Origin: Mesodorylaimus sp. YZB2_4
Taxonomy: Eukaryota; Nematoda; Enoplea; Dorylaimida; Dorylaimidae
Assembly (NCBI GenBank): GCA_030248295.1
Contig: JASANH010001140.1
Coordinates: 44,922-108,921 of the forward strand
DNA: 64,000 nt
Reading direction: 5' to 3'
This document shows, one piece after another, positions 12,336-23,344 of the stretch. The notes under the pieces are model-generated. The model did not search any database. It saw only the letters and a list, made by a program, of their open reading frames with translations, and was not told the DNA's origin. Each line of letters opens with the position of its first letter. Position 1 is the first letter of the stretch. Made by a program: the position numbers and the translations under genes.

Positions 12336-13250
12336 CAAGTAAGGTGAATTATGGCATTAACCAGCTAGGATATCGCCTCCTGGCTTTTCTTAGATCAGAA
12401 GTCGTAGCGGCTGTGAATAAGTCCCAATAAACCCATCATTTCATCATCGGGAATACATGACACAGGAAAAAACCATTGAAAATTTTGCAAGCTCGAGAGC
12501 GCTGAACTGGTATAGATAAAAAGTCTTCTGACAGCACGCGACCACTTTTTGCGAACTCTTCTCCTCGCTTTGCTGCGCTCGACCTTTAGATATCGCGTTG
12601 AAGATAGAAATAAAAATCGAGTCATAAAAATAGATGCGACCTACTCTGATGTTAGGATTGTCTAATAATATGTTGTGATAGCTGTGTGGGTCTTCCTTTG
12701 TCCGATGTGTGTTATTTCATATTCACATGTGTTATTACTCATATGTGTCTTTTACAATCTGTTTCATACCAGCGCATTTTCGCTCTTTCAAGTGATGCAC
12801 GCTGACTTATCAGTGTTTTTGCCTGTGCGCAATTAATGCAGATGAGAAATAAACGTCTTTCGGAGGACACAAAGTCATATAGTTTTCTTTTTTTCGACAT
12901 TCTGTCTTGCATATGCTAATTGGCCTTATATATATGGACACGCCTATGCCTTGGGTTTGAAGCAACTTTTTTCTATTCCTTTTTTTCAACGCCCTGTGAA
13001 TCAATGAAGATGGCTCGTCGCGTAAATTTGCAGTATAAACTATGAGGTCATGCCTAGGTTAGCTCCCGTAACCACCTGGTGTATCGTAGTTGCGATTGTT
13101 TTCCTCCGTCACTAAAGTACGATACACGCACAACTCTTAAAGTCTCGACCATGCCCCCAGATTTATCTGGAATCATCGTTGAAAATCACCCACCATGCAG
13201 TATGCAAGTGCCGTATAGTGTGTATTCACTAGCAGCTTACGCCAATAAAA
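12336..13250 (+). repeat. R3 copy a, second part
   Basis: Homology to R3 resumes exactly at the retrotransposon boundary and matches the minus strand of about 45478-46330. Landmarks are GAGAGCGCTG, GCTGCGCTCGACCTTTAG, GGACACGCCTATGC and CCTGGTGTATCGTAGTTGC. A frame at 13079 (YRSCDCFPPSLKYDTR) has a counterpart in the other copy (YRSCNCLPPSQKHDTR near 45700), so a short reading frame is shared. Confidence 0.7.
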
Positions 13251-13319
13251 CCGCCATGCGCGGACGAGTCGACCGTAACGCTAAAATTAAAAAAAGGGCC
13301 ATGGTTGACTTGATAAAAT

Positions 13320-14060
13320 TTTTGACAAAATTCGAAGTTGAAGCAATGGCTTCATCATGAATCATCATCATCGCAAAGTGAAGAACGTCCTGCTGACCAA
13401 TGCGGAAATTTTGCGATTTCTAGGGGATAAACGCCTGAATGCCAACGACTAAAATGCGGCAGGTGAATTGACGTTCGAGAAATTGTTTTTAAATGAGTCT
13501 GACTGCTCTCTCCGGATAGCCTTCTCGCATTGAGACCGCATTGCCCGCATTTTACATTCTTCAAATTCTTGGCAAGCTCATTCTAAATAGCTTGCCAAGA
13601 AAGTGGCAAGATCTTGACATGACATTTGGCATGATAATAGATGAGCTGGCCAAGCAAGCACAAGTTTGGAAAGACTCAAGGCAAGGTGAACATTTTCTTG
13701 TTTTTTTTCTTTGCTGCCTTCCCCCCTCCCTCCTTTCCGACACGCCGCTTTGTTTCCATCCACCGGTTCTTATGTAATTTTTTCACACAATTCAAGATGA
13801 CATTGAACGAATACGCAAGCATGGAAAGATAAGACGGCAATTATAAAAACGGAGACAAAATGCAAACCGAGCCGAGGCAACAAGCTCGCATGGCAATCCC
13901 ATGAAATCACTTCAAGAGTGAAGACACATATGGTAAATACAAGAAAGAGCAAGAAAACGCAGCGTAATGAGGTGTTAGATCAAAATATCATTTTCTGATA
14001 GAACGCGCGAGAAGCCAACTTACATCTTCTCACCCCAATCGTCGTACTACAACTTAAATA
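13320..14060 (-). repeat. Repeated gag-adjacent block (G-block plus leader-like part)
   Basis: On the minus strand this matches 59700-60560 (plus) and 28630-29200 (minus). Its 13320-13600 part also matches 11690-12118, 34130-34440 and 55780-56105. Shared landmarks are GGCAAGATCTTGACATGACATTTGGCATGAT and the GCATTGAGACNGCATTNCCNG stretch. In the 28.6-kb copy the same sequence runs into a zinc-knuckle gag region, so it is probably gag or leader sequence of the gypsy family. Its own frames are broken. Confidence 0.55.
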
Positions 14061-14104
14061 GTAATCATAGAAAAGAGAATAATCAGTTATCAGCCACTAC
14101 CTCA

Positions 14105-14120
14105 GGGGGGGGGGGGGGGG
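14105..14120 (+). repeat. G16 homopolymer
   Basis: Sixteen consecutive G residues end just before ACAGCATG, the start of the gypsy A reading frame. The length may be uncertain because homopolymers are error-prone. Confidence 0.85.
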
Positions 14121-14125
14121 ACAGC

Positions 14126-14959
14126 ATGCCGCCCCAAAAGAGGAGGGAGAGTATTTTACCTGCAAAGGATTTCTACTCTGCGGATTTATGCCTCTCCGAG
14201 TCATATCAGGAACACACATTCGCATCGGAAGAGGACAGCTGTGTTGAATCAAACGATGAACACGGCTCTTTCCAGACTGTCATAAGCCCGGCTGGTAATA
14301 CGTTGAATGCACAAATCAACAATAATTCGGGTGGAAGCAATAGCCTCCCAATTAACGTCGGCGTCAACGCAACCTCAGTGATCCGTGGATCTCTCAACAA
14401 CGTACCAATCATCAGTGGCGTCGCGGGTGGCAACAACACTCCACCCACTGACACTGCACCACCTTTTGGTAACGGCAGCGAAACCAGCAAAGATTATGAG
14501 GTAAAATCAGTCTTAGGTATTTTCATCAGCTTATACACCAGACTGATCGCATTGCTTTCTATCATAGCCACCACCACGTGGATCGTTAGACAAACGAATC
14601 CGAGAAATGATCAACAACAAGAAGTCAACGGCGAAAGGCCAGCTGGGTTCCTTCAGGGGAAGGAAAAGCCAATGATAAAACGACCACCGTTTGTGAAGGG
14701 GATATATGTCCTCTTGTACCCCATGAGAGCCATGAATCTCTGGTTGATGGATTATAATGAATTCTATGGACAAAATAAACGCGAAAGAAAGGGTAGACGA
14801 CAACATAGGGGACAATTAGGGAATACAGTAGCACCAGAACTTGGGCACTCGTTCGTCCCAGCAGCAGTCTGTTTGGTAAAATTCGATACAAACGTACAGT
14901 CAAAAGCATCAATAGACCCTAATGCCGGCAAAAGTTTCATCAACAAGACATTGCTTTAA
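14126..14959 (+). pseudogene. Gypsy A linker and start of aspartic protease
   Basis: The 277-codon frame begins MPPQKRRESI and contains an Asn/Ser/Gly-rich region. A hydrophobic stretch near residues 129-154 (GIFISLYTRLIALLSIIA) is unusual for gag-pol. The C-terminus reads IDPNAGKSFI (D264), in the position of the retropepsin D-T/S-G motif. Copy B reads DTCAGKSFI at the same site, so the canonical glycine is missing in both. A stop at 14957 truncates the protease, which continues in another frame. The true start is uncertain because the gag part upstream is missing or rearranged. Confidence 0.6.
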
Positions 14960-14962
14960 AAA

Positions 14963-15322
14963 TTGTATCATAACCAGCCTGCTCTCGAAACAAGGCCATG
15001 CAAGTCAGCGCCCATGAAATCCATCAATGGTACAGCCACAATTGCACATAGCATCATCGTCACTAATGAGCAAGTTTTGGACCGCATTATTAAACACCCG
15101 CTTTATGTCATGAACGGATTTCCTGTGCCGATGATCATCGGAAGAGACATGATGGCGAAAATGGGCGAACCACAATTCGATTTTTCACAGAAAATGCCTC
15201 TAAGTGCAGCTATGATCGACATGTGCAATGAGATCAAGGTCGATAGGCACCCAACTATGGAAAACTTCATCACAGTAATGGAGCCGACCACCGTGCCGCC
15301 TCGCACAGAAAAAATTATATGA
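14963..15322 (+). pseudogene. Gypsy A protease C-terminal part
   Basis: This frame continues the protease homology shared with copy B (27329-27730). NGTATIAHSIIV is followed by HPLYVMNGFPVPMIIGRDMMAKMG, where MIIGRDMM resembles the 'ILGxDLL' C-terminal strand of retropepsins. It is separated from the active-site half by a stop and frameshift. Confidence 0.6.
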
Positions 15323-15451
15323 AAGCACTGCACCAATGACGAGTTCACTGATCAGGGAGCTTGTTTCATAGCGAATTATGAGCCTCTGTCTCGCGATATG
15401 TGACTTCTGATCGCTCACTTCGTAGTTAACATGTAAAAGGGAGAAGTCCCC

Positions 15452-16571
15452 GTGCAGTCTAGAAACAACTCACATAATCCTGTCACCTTACCAGCCGGCA
15501 AAGCCGTAGAACACGTAGGAAAAGAAGCCAAAATCGTTTTAACTGATCTGCACACATTGACCAACCGCTGTCAGAAGAAAGATGACCCAGTGCAGCAAAT
15601 CCAACACATGACTTTTGACAATCTCCATTCGATGGGAAGTCAGAAACGCAGCATGAAGACATTTCTACTACGGTGAGCTAAGAAGGGCATTTTTTTGCTA
15701 CTAGCACAATGGACTTGGAACCAGCGAACGTCAAAATCGAACACGCAATTAACACAGGAGACTATCCACCAGTGCATGTACCGCCTCGCCGGTTACCCTT
15801 TCGTCAGAGAGAGGTTGTGAAGAAAAATGATAAAAGAAATGGAGGAAGGAGGCCAAATCGTGGATGCATGTACATCATGGGCGAGCCCGATATGCTTGTT
15901 ACGTAAAAAGACAGGCGAATATCGATTCTGCGTGGGTTTTCGCGCACTCAACGCAATAACAGTGCGAGATGAGTTCCCATTCACGCTAAGACGATATCTT
16001 AGATTCACTGTCAGGCGCGAAATTTTTTTAAAGTCTGGACTTAATATTGGGATATCAGCAAATAATGTTGAGGGATGGTGATAAGGAAGAGACAGCTTTT
16101 CGCATTCCTAGAGGAGGACCCTACCAGTGGGAAGTATTACTATTTGGACTCATCAACTCGCCCGCAGTCTTTATGCGACTAATAAATGCAGTCTTATCTG
16201 GCCTAACTTTGAAGCGTTGCCTTGTCTATCTGGACGATGTCTTGGTGTTCGCCTTTACTTTTGAGGAGCAGCAGCAACAGCTGCAGGCCGTATTCGAGCA
16301 TTCACAGAAAATCAACCTCAGGTTGAAGTTGTTCAAGTGCAGTTTTCTCAAGACAGAGCTCTCTTTTCTGGGACACACCATATCAGCCGCAGGACTCAAA
16401 GTCGAGGGCAGCAAAGAAAAAGCAGTGAAGGAAATGCCTGTCACGAAATATAGAGAAGAAGAACGTCGATTTTTGGGCATGTGTTTATTTTACAAACGTT
16501 TTATTAGGAACTGTACGCAGCTGGCACGCCCACTTTTTAAACTGACAAAAGAAAATGTTAAATTTGGATGA
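15452..16571 (+). pseudogene. Gypsy A reverse transcriptase
   Basis: The region covers a spacer frame (15452-15676) and an RT N-terminus (EHAINTGDYPPVHVPPRRLP). Fingers follow (SWASPICLLRKKTGEYRFCV), then the palm and thumb in a long frame at 16047-16571. The palm frame shows GYQQIMLRDGDKEETAF, FGLINSPAVFMRLIN and the catalytic YLDDVLVF box near 16230, which is intact. The SFLGHTISAAGL and FLGMCLFYKRFI blocks are typical of gypsy RTs. At least three frameshifts or stops split the domain, including one between DEFPFTL and GYQQ where the first catalytic Asp would lie. Confidence 0.85.
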
Positions 16572-16619
16572 GGAGCTGAAAGCAACAAAGCATCTAATGA
16601 CCTGAAGCAGCGACCATTT

Positions 16620-17290
16620 TCAGCCCTCATTATGACGCTCCCAAACGTTCACAAGCCATTCACCATCTATACAGACGCCAGCAGAGAAGGACTCTAAGCA
16701 ATCTTAGCACAGGCAGATGACAATGGAAAGGAGCACCCAGTCGCGTACGCTTGCAGATCACTGCTACCAAGTAAGACAAGATATTCCGTCTCGGAACCAG
16801 AGGGTCTTGGTGTATACTGGGCCGTTGAATAATTTCGGCCGTACATTTATGGGCAAAAATTCACGATCATCACAGACCATCTGCCCTCAGTATACATATT
16901 AAAAAAAAAACTCATGGCGGCCGGTTTGCAAAATGGATGGCCAATATAGCGGGAATGCATTTTGAGATCCGCTATCGACCAGGGAAACTAAATGCCAACG
17001 TCGATGCTTTATCAAGGGCTAGTATTGACAGCACGGTACTAGCAGCCATTGAAAAAGAGGTGTCCTAGTTAGATCTGAACAAATGGGAGGAAAACGAACG
17101 TTATGCAGACCCAGCATTTCAACAACGCAGTGATAGCACACTACGAGCTAGGATCGAATTCTTGGAAGGTGGGATTCTACTACGGAATGGGCAGCTGGCG
17201 AAGCAATTCCTGCTGGAGAGGCCACGGTTCATAATTGAAGACAGCATCCTAGTACATCTCCTGAAATGGAGCAAGAACACAGAATCCGTG
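16620..17290 (+). pseudogene. Gypsy A RNase H
   Basis: HKPFTIYTDASREGL carries the first catalytic Asp and is followed at once by a stop. KFTIITDHLPSVYIL, FAKWMANIAGMHFEIRYRPG and NVDALSRASI follow in other frames. Copy B (25203-26030) shows the same domain in one open frame and supports the call. Confidence 0.8.
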
Positions 17291-17690
17291 TTTTAGACAG
17301 TCATCCCTAACAATCTCAAGTGCGAAATTTTAGAGCAGTGCCATAGTGATGTGTTCGCCGCACATCTCGGAATAGGCAAGACATTTGACGAGGTTGCACA
17401 ACGTTACTACTGGGATGAAACCTCCAAGACGTGGAGCGCTACGTCGAACAGTGTCCTTGGTGCGCACGCTTCAAGAACCCCACACGCACTCATGCAGTCA
17501 AAGTTACAGCAAAGTGGGATGGACCATACATCATCTTGGCTAAGCCAACTTTAGTGGACAGCGTAATTCGATTGTGGGATTAACCAACGGGCAAGCGTAT
17601 CATCGTCCACAACAATCGCCTCAAACCGTGCCATGCTCCTTGGCAATTGCCACCGGAATGTGAGAAAGACGATAAAGACGTTGTCCCAAT
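17290..17690 (+). pseudogene. Gypsy A integrase ends without catalytic core
   Basis: ILEQCHSDVFAAHLGIGKT and a CPWCARF pair form the HHCC zinc-finger region. Immediately after KNPTR the sequence reads THAVKVTAKWDGPYIILAKP, then GKRIIVHNNRLKPC, which is the GPY/F C-terminal module. The D,D(35)E core of roughly 150 residues that should lie between them is absent. There is also a stop before the TGKR motif. This integrase could not act on its own. Confidence 0.75.
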
Positions 17691-17693
17691 AGC

Positions 17694-17844
17694 TGTCTTA
17701 TCCAACGTGCACCTTTCCACTATCCTTGCTGTTACTACTACTGACCCATAATACACACGAACACACAGTTAAAGAGGGGGCGGCGCTGATTCGCCTCTGG
17801 TCGCTATAAACTAGAAAGCTCTCGCGCGGGCTACATGCGCGACA
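17694..17844 (-). repeat. BEL/Pao 3' LTR
   Basis: 151 bp, bounded by TGTCGCGC and AAGACA when read on the minus strand. The flanking ATAGC at 17689-17693 pairs with that beyond the 5' LTR. A weak purine-rich stretch (GCGGCGGGA) precedes it. Confidence 0.92.
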
Positions 17845-17947
17845 GTCCCGCCGCAAAAATTAATAGTATCACTCACTAAACAATTATGTGACCGTGTTGT
17901 TATGACAAATAAATAAGTGTCACTCAATCACTATCCTTCGCATTTCT

Positions 17948-18865
17948 CTAAATTTCGTGAACCAAGGCTGCGATTGTTGTTGGTCCTTCGGTCTGTGGTT
18001 TTGGGCCTGATGGTGGCGCCTGGATGAAAATGGGCGGCGCCACGTTGGGTTTCGGTTGTTGATCCCGTCGTACAGTCCGTCTGATCACCTTGCGGATGAC
18101 CCCGAAGAGGATCTGGCCTGTCACGATTACACAGCAAAATTGGACCCATATCCAATGTGCATGGGCAGTTAATTGATCCCAAAGTCCCCAGGGCGTGTAT
18201 CGAGACGCTGTGTCCAATATAGCCTTGGCTGTGGGGTCTGACGGAACCTCGGCTGCTTGGATGAGCTGATGCAGGACTCTGGCGTGGCTGTCTAAAGCGG
18301 AGAAGAGGTCATTTAGACTTACTTGACCTCGCAGTTCCCTTTGCGAATATAGCGTCAATGGCTTGTGCACGACTGTTTTGAAGTCCGCGTAGTGGTCTAA
18401 CCGAGCCAAATGAACTGGACGGCTGAGGAATTGACTTGCTTGAAGTCGCATGGCGCCGTCGTGAGCTGTGTATAGGAAAATTTGTCCCTTGTCGTCTGAG
18501 ATGTACGTTTCTTGTACTCGATCGCAATCAGCCAGTGCGGAGTTCGTAAAGATGACCCTTGACTTTGGATCCATGTATCCTGACACCCGTTGTCCGCTGA
18601 CTGTGTAATTGACTGGTATCCCTTCTGTGCATCGTTCGGTCATGCTCAGAAACTTGTATCGTTCGACTCGAGTGCATGGCCACACTTCCAGAATTTGCCC
18701 ATGCAGTCTGGCCATTATGTTTGAGTCATTCAGGACCCTCCGGGCCACTAGTGTCAGTTCTGCATGTGCCAGCAAGATGTCCATTTGTTGCATTTCCTTG
18801 ATCGTCCAACAAACTGATTGAAAGGCTTGATTTAGAGAATCTTGAAAAAACACCTCCAGATGCAC
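17948..18865 (-). pseudogene. Envelope-like region, membrane-anchored C-terminal part
   Basis: The 305-codon frame continues the envelope homologous region in a frame shifted relative to the upstream ORF, so the gene is broken near 18.86 kb. It contains several Cys residues, a membrane segment near residues 236-257 (WIWVQFCCVIVTGQIL) and a basic, Pro-rich tail of about 48 residues. The pattern of a basic cleavage site upstream, a long ectodomain and one C-terminal anchor fits a virus-type fusion glycoprotein captured by the retrotransposon. Class is not certain. Confidence 0.65.
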
Positions 18866-19944
18866 ATCCTTGCTTGGAGTCTCATTGCAACCAAATCTGA
18901 TAGTCCATCAGTGTCCTTGGTTTCCCGTTTTTTCCTCTTCGGAAGACTGTATTCGGCTTCCATGGTGGGAGAGAAGACGATTGGCAACCCTAGGTCGGTC
19001 AACGTTGACATAGTCCCATCACATAACTTTATCTTGTCTGGAGCCTGACTCAGGGCGATTTCGAAGTCGTCACTGAGAAACTGATTGCTCCACAGTTTTC
19101 CTTTCACTCGTTTCCACGAAACAAATTGGCACTCAGCACTCTGGTTCTTGGTCCACATGAGCATTGCTTGATCGTGCAACACACAAGTCTCCTTATCGTA
19201 ATTGCAATCTGCTACATTCGCTAAATTTGACTTCATCTGGCCGTGAAAGGTTTGATACACTTTCCCTTTCTCGAGAAAACAATTGCTTACGTATACAACC
19301 TTCCAAAAGTTGCAATCCCAGGCATTTCCTGTCGTGTGAGGCGGGTCTACATGATTTTCGGTAAAAGCCACGTCACCTCCCAAGAGGGGGCCCTCCCTGC
19401 AACGTCGATTCTGTATCATTTCCTTACACTCCGTTTTGGAGACAGGGATTTCTTCGTCACTTGTCTGTATGTACGACCAAGCCTTGGAAAAAATGGTCCA
19501 GGCGGCGACCTTTGTTCGAATCTTTAGGCATTTATACGCGGGACTGCTATACTTGGCGATATTGCGTTTGTATATCACGATTGAGCTTGAGGAAACCTTC
19601 TCGGAAGCGTTGCTGTAGTGGACGGTGCATGGATAAGCGTCTGACAATTGTATCGCCAATTTCGCGTGTCCCTTTTCACAAAGCAGCGGTTTCACCCCGT
19701 TGCACGTTGCGAGCATCATTGTCAAAATGCACATCGTGATCATGATCAGATTTGTCACAGTCTTGTTTCCTGTGATTACACAACTTGTCCTTTGTCGTAC
19801 TGACTGGCTGTGGTCCCGTGTCTCGTCGTCTTCAGACTCTTCATCTTGGGCCATGACCTGTATTCTTTTTCGAGCTGTTTCTGCCGCAATTCGTCGAGGG
19901 CGCACTGAGGTTTGCGAGGTCTGGCCCCCTGCCCTTGCAGACAT
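18832..19944 (-). pseudogene. Envelope-like region, N-terminal part with signal segment and basic cleavage-like site
   Basis: The 370-codon frame has a long polar N-terminus and a hydrophobic signal-like segment near residues 63-81 (TNLIMITMCILTMM). A Cys-rich ectodomain with two or three N-glycosylation sequons follows. KRKKR at residues 336-340 resembles a furin-type site. The frame ends by a shift shortly after. The Cys spacing (CNFWKVVYVSNC, CNYDKETC, SAECQF) reminds me of the gB-type glycoproteins of chuviruses and relatives that BEL/Pao elements are known to have captured. Phlebovirus-like and baculovirus-F-like origins remain possible. Confidence 0.6.
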
Positions 19945-20432
19945 GGGCCGTGACCCATGGACCTTCCATCTCCTTCTGGTTTTACTTGTTTCACGTTTTC
20001 CGTCGTGTCTGCATCATCGACAAATTCTAGTGGATACAAGTGGACGATGGCTCTTTTCAGAACCTTCCCGGATCACAGCTTGACATTGGCAGAGCGAATC
20101 TCTCCATCCGCGCTGGTGAACAATTCAGTTATCCGGGCTAATGGCCAGGTACCTCGTGGCGTGTCCATCTTCACATGGAATATGTCCCCAACATGAGGAC
20201 GTTGGTATGTGGCGCCCCTTTGTCGTTTTAACTCATTTTGTGTCCTTTCTCGTAGCCTGAGCAGATACTCATTTTTCCAGACAGCCCAGAACGCTTGGAG
20301 TTGACGTTCGCCCTTTACCCATGTCCGAAGCAAGATTTCTTTTGACGAAATGACGACTCTTGACACATTTGCCCTGACAAAACCAGCCAAGTAGAATTTG
20401 CGTCGAGCAGCCACTCGGGACCATGCCACCAC
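19776..20432 (-). pseudogene. BEL/Pao integrase C-terminal (DUF5641-like) region
   Basis: LQAFWAVWKNEYLLRLRERT, RPHVGDIFHVKMDTPRGTWP and a short DGEIRSANVKL end are typical of the module that closes BEL/Pao polyproteins. A second frame (19776-20039) continues the tail with YPLEFVDDADTTE. The module joins the RNase H end directly near 20.35 kb, so the integrase zinc finger and D,D,E core are deleted. Confidence 0.75.
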
Positions 20433-20969
20433 AATCGACTGTCACGTAGGTCGGCGGCTGCGGCTCCCCTGGAGGCTAAGTTTGCTGGATTTTGTTCACT
20501 AGGAACATATCGAAACTGCACATCCTTGAGTGCTCGAAGTTCCTTGACCCGGTTTTCCAGAAAAACTTTCAGTGGCTTAGTGGACTGAATCCAATGCAGT
20601 ACGTTTTGCAAGTCGATCCACATGTTTCGACCTTTGATTTGCACCCTTAACTATCTCTACAAATTGTAACACCCGACCTCCGATAGTCGCGGCAAGAAGT
20701 TCCAATCGTGGTACTGTAATTTTTCTGGTTGGGGCTACTCTGGACTTTCCCAACAGCAAATGGACGCCTGCTTCTTCATTCCACATGGTTTTCAGATACA
20801 CACAGGCACCATACGCAACCTTCGACGCGTCCGTAAAGCAATGAAATTCGTAGGACACCGGCGATTCCCCTGGCTCCAATGGTTCTATATATCGTGGAAC
20901 CGAAATAGATTGGAGCGATTGTTGAGCTCTGGCTATGTCCCGCCATGCTGCAGCTTGCTGTGGGTTCAA
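20315..20969 (-). pseudogene. BEL/Pao RNase H
   Basis: The domain follows the RT after a single in-frame TAG at 20999-20997. It shows HCFTDASKVAYGACVYL, ITVPRLELLAA and, after a frameshift near 20.62 kb, FRYVPSEQNPANLASRG and WWHGPEWL. The usual NPAD is NPAN here. Both pieces are typical BEL/Pao RNase H signatures. Confidence 0.82.
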
Positions 20970-20996
20970 CGGACTATCCCAGTCCTTCTTCTCGAG

Positions 20997-22928
20997 CTAG
21001 AGACTCTGAAGAAATTCCTTCATTGGCAGAAGCATTGGACTCCATAGGCCTAATGGATCAAAATTCTCCGCGACTGCCTTCAGTACCACCCGTTTCGTGA
21101 CAATCCTTGTCTCACCTTTTGACGTAGTCTGGGCAACTGAAAGTTGATCATTTTTTGTGTCCCACTGTATTCCTAGCACCTTGGTGGTCGTTTTTGACAT
21201 CCAGTCTGCTATGGGAATGGTATCCATTACCTCTAGACTGTTCGAAAGCCATTCTCCGAGATTCATGGAGGCCTTTTGAAAAATCGTTTTGCTTCCTTCA
21301 TAAAATGCACTTGCTTCCGTCGCGGATGCAGCGCCACTAATGAGGTTGTCCACGTATATGTCCCTCGCCAACCTTTGTGCCAGTGCATTCTTCTCGTTTT
21401 GGAGATGATGCATGATTGTGGCCCCCAACAGAAATGGGCTAGAAATGATTCCAAATGGAACTCTGGCGAATCTGTAGACTTGGACATTGCTATCAGTCGT
21501 CATACGCTTTGGGTCTCTCAACCAGAGGAATCGTGTCACATCGCGATCAGCTGGTTGAAGACCAATCTGAAAAAACGCTTTCTCGATATCGGCGATCAGA
21601 GCAACAGGGTTCATTCGAAACCGAAGGAGCAGCGCGCCGACGTCGTCCAGAAACACTGGGCCTTGGTAAAGGCATTCGTTGATGCTAAGCTGTTTCTTTG
21701 TGGTCTTCGCCGACCCATCATAAACAATGCGAACCTTCGTTGTCGACCGATCCGGCGTAATGAAAGGGTGATGCGGCAGATAATGTTTCTTCGTTACTGA
21801 CGCATTGTCCCCGTCGTGAGGCACCCGCTCGATGATGCCATTCTCCAATTGAGTCCAGATGATCTCGTCGTCTTTTTCTAAAAGTTCAGGATCCTTCTGG
21901 ACTCGCCGAACCAACGTGCGGAGCCTGCACAAAGCGAGGCTATAATTTGTGTGCAGTCCATGGGCATTATCCTTCCATGGCCACGTGACTTGATACCGCT
22001 TTTCCTCGAACCTCACAGTATCACTAAATTGTTTGAGCGCAACGTCGTCATCAATTGCATATGGAGAATCGCTTATTCCGATCGATTTAAGGCTCCACCA
22101 ATCAGCTGGCGGACCTTCAGTTTGAAGCGGCTGATCCGCCTCCACATATGGCCCTGTTGGTGTCAGCATTTGCCCCATGGCAGTCATCAACACCATTGAT
22201 GGCTTGTTTTCCCAAGCTGTGGGATCAACGATTCGACCACTGACGAGCCAGCCTAATTTGAAACCGATCAGATACAGACCATTGGCCAACTGGATTCGCT
22301 CCGCTGTCACGAAGTCTGAATAATAATTGTTTCCGACGAGGAAATCAATCGTGTTTCCACGCATCGTCATTCCATTCACATCAGCCAATGACATCGACTT
22401 GTCCCATGGACCAAATTTCTTGATATCAACTGACGGCTGATGAATTTCTTCAATTTTGGGCACTGTATGCGCTACTACATCAAACATAGTGCCGTCCAGA
22501 CACCTCAATTTGACTTTGAAAACTCGCGTTTCTATAGATTTTGGCCTCGTCGCGCCAAAACTGTACACCAAAAGCATTTCTGTCCCTTGCAGCTTCGCGT
22601 CTAGTTGCTTCGCAGCACTGTCTGTTATGTATGACCGTTGGCTACTGCTGTCCATGACCACGCGCATGTAGACTCCCTTGCCCTTTGGAGTTGCTGGGTG
22701 TACCCAAGCGCAAGCCGTTTGAAGCAAACCTTTGCCCTCCGCGCACGTAAGCGCAATTTCAGCTCCTGATTCCTGCTCAGCATGAAGCATTGTACTCACG
22801 GTACCCACTGAATCCTTCGAGTCATTCTTGGGCTTCTCTGTGGGAACCCGTTTCGGGCAGAGACTGCGGTGATGTTGTTCGGCAGTTTTGCAATGAGCGC
22901 ACGCTTTGGCTGACTGGCAGTCGTTCAC
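20997..22928 (-). pseudogene. BEL/Pao zinc knuckle, protease and reverse transcriptase
   Basis: This 643-codon frame is the longest in the window. Residues 1-25 carry CAHCKTAEQHHRSLC. Residues 91-101 read VMDSSSQRSYI, the BEL/Pao protease site where DSGSQ is usual. LVGNNYYSD follows near 198. RT runs from about residue 385 (HHPFITPDR), with ADIEKAFFQIGL (D447), VPFGIISSPFLLGATI and YVDNLISG (525-528), a YVDD variant. The frame ends at a stop before RNase H, and upstream gag lies in another frame, so the polyprotein is not continuous. Confidence 0.9.
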
Positions 22929-23344
22929 GCGATGGACAGTTTTTGTGCAGATGAAACAACGGCCCTTGAGTTGCTTCTTGCGCGCTTCGATCGTAGTAAA
23001 TTTCTTGCACTCATCCGACCAGTGCGATCCTTGGCAATATACGCATTTGTTTGAATATTCGCGGCTGGCTTAACCTTTGACCCCGGCGAAAAGCGAGCCC
23101 GTTTTCGAGTGGGAACTGACATTTCTTGAATCATGCTTCGGCGAATTTTGTCTGGAATTCCCGTTGGCCATCCCGTTTTCGCTCGTCTGCTCCCGTTGTG
23201 CAGTTGTTGATGTTCTGTAATGCTGTTCCGCCACTTCACGAGCCATAAGAAGCTGTTGCACTTGCTTGCGTAGACTTCCTACAGTTCACTGTTCGGCCCC
23301 GCGTGTTTCTTCGAGACGCATAATAAACGCTCGTGGTAACTTTG
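22925..23344 (-). pseudogene. BEL/Pao gag C-terminus with zinc knuckles
   Basis: Broken frames read ETRGAEQ, a stop, then LRKQVQQLLMAREVAEQHY and VKG, a second stop, and CVYCQGSHWSDEC and CFICTKTVHRVNDC. The last two are CCHC-type knuckles. At least two in-frame stops and one frameshift separate this from the gag core. Confidence 0.75.

Larger units (their letters stand above)
14126..17693 (+). mobile_element. Gypsy-type LTR retrotransposon, copy A, internal region (broken)
   Basis: In order it carries a linker with a membrane-like segment, a retropepsin-like region, reverse transcriptase, RNase H, an integrase zinc-finger part and a GPY/F-type integrase tail. Frameshifts and stops occur in every domain and the integrase core is absent. 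A BEL/Pao element is inserted after 17693, and the gypsy 3' part resumes at 24334. Copy B at 25203-28760 is a close homologue in opposite orientation. Confidence 0.85.

Noticed and set aside
13541-13777. Plus-strand frames across the G-block (MPAFYILQILGKLILNSLPR)
   Set aside because: They are not kept open in the other copies of the block and run opposite to the gag-like direction.
19164-20083. Plus-strand open frames within the BEL/Pao element
   Set aside because: They are antisense shadows of the envelope and integrase-tail coding sequence.
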